Assembly: GCF_013415125.1 (NCBI RefSeq)
Contig: NZ_JACCDE010000020.1
Coordinates: 40,065 to 104,064, forward strand
Source of the DNA: Vreelandella glaciei
GTDB lineage: Bacteria; Pseudomonadota; Gammaproteobacteria; Pseudomonadales; Halomonadaceae
Length of the DNA stretch: 64,000 nt
Direction: 5' to 3'
In this document: one piece after another, positions 63,967-64,000 of the stretch
How the letters are laid out: each line of letters begins with the position of its first letter
How positions within the stretch are numbered: the first letter of the stretch is position 1
Translations under genes and position numbers: made by a program
Notes under the pieces: generated by a model
The model's database searches: none
Told to the model about the DNA's origin: nothing
Seen by the model: only the letters and a program-made list of their open reading frames with translations

Positions 63967-64000
63967 ACCAAAGTGAAGCAGAGCATGGGATACCGACAAC

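Noticed and set aside
1..64000. tRNA, rRNA, prophage or defence genes
   Set aside because: No T-arm-like motifs or cloverleaf candidates in spacers, and no phage structural, integrase, restriction or toxin-antitoxin genes among the frames.

Overview
The window looks like chromosome of a moderately halophilic gammaproteobacterium, most likely Halomonas or a close relative. The basis is the gene set: two-subunit AruF/AruG-type arginine succinyltransferase, FabV enoyl reductase, a DddC/DddA-like pair, a DUF3008 protein, a PIN-PhoH protein, and several LysR regulators. This is inference from recognised families; no database search was possible. I see no tRNA, rRNA, CRISPR array, prophage or defence island. 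One insertion sequence is present.

Layout. 1-4.7 kb: end of sbcC, a TerB/DUF533 membrane protein, pgpA, a succinate-semialdehyde dehydrogenase and exported MsrA. 4.8-9.1 kb: a LysR regulator divergent from mmsA (dddC-like) and a GMC oxidoreductase (dddA-like), a likely 3-hydroxypropionate / malonate-semialdehyde module. 9.1-12.3 kb: cold-shock protein, SLC13-type permease with RCK_C domains, carboxylesterase. 12.35-17.8 kb: four ATGA-coupled genes for a complex-I/Mrp-like membrane assembly (fused MbhD+NuoK-like subunit plus three NuoL/M/N-like subunits) with no hydrophilic partner; in the third antiporter-like subunit the conserved TM5 glutamate is an alanine. 17.8-37.6 kb: mostly housekeeping and transport genes (YihY, PhoH2, CDF, YbaK, DbpA, RIO kinase, AbrB-type membrane protein, ABC exporter, MDR oxidoreductase, degenerate P-loop protein with MscS, YebC family, LysE, glutathione peroxidase, FabV).

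37.69-38.85 kb is a complete IS5-family element with near-perfect ends and a 4-bp target duplication. Just downstream a secreted PRC-barrel protein with VTVEQ-like repeats is split by one in-frame TAG. 39.9-53.1 kb is an arginine-degradation region: a GlxA/ArgR-type regulator, an SDR, then astC-aruF-aruG-astD-astB (no astE follows), converging on an anaerobic arginine deiminase operon (YfcC-type transporter, arcA, arcB, arcC) that has a consensus FNR/ANR box upstream. 53.6-64 kb: a DMT exporter and MarR regulator sharing a promoter with two palindromes, a LysR/NAD(P)H-quinone-reductase pair, bluB, a GNAT, a LysR-amidase-small subunit-sodium symporter group, and a DUF2252 protein.

The pattern that no feature type explains is a series of short tandem duplications, mostly 13-16 bp units in two or three copies, in intergenic spacers across the first 41 kb. 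Each locus has its own unit sequence, so they are not copies of one dispersed repeat.
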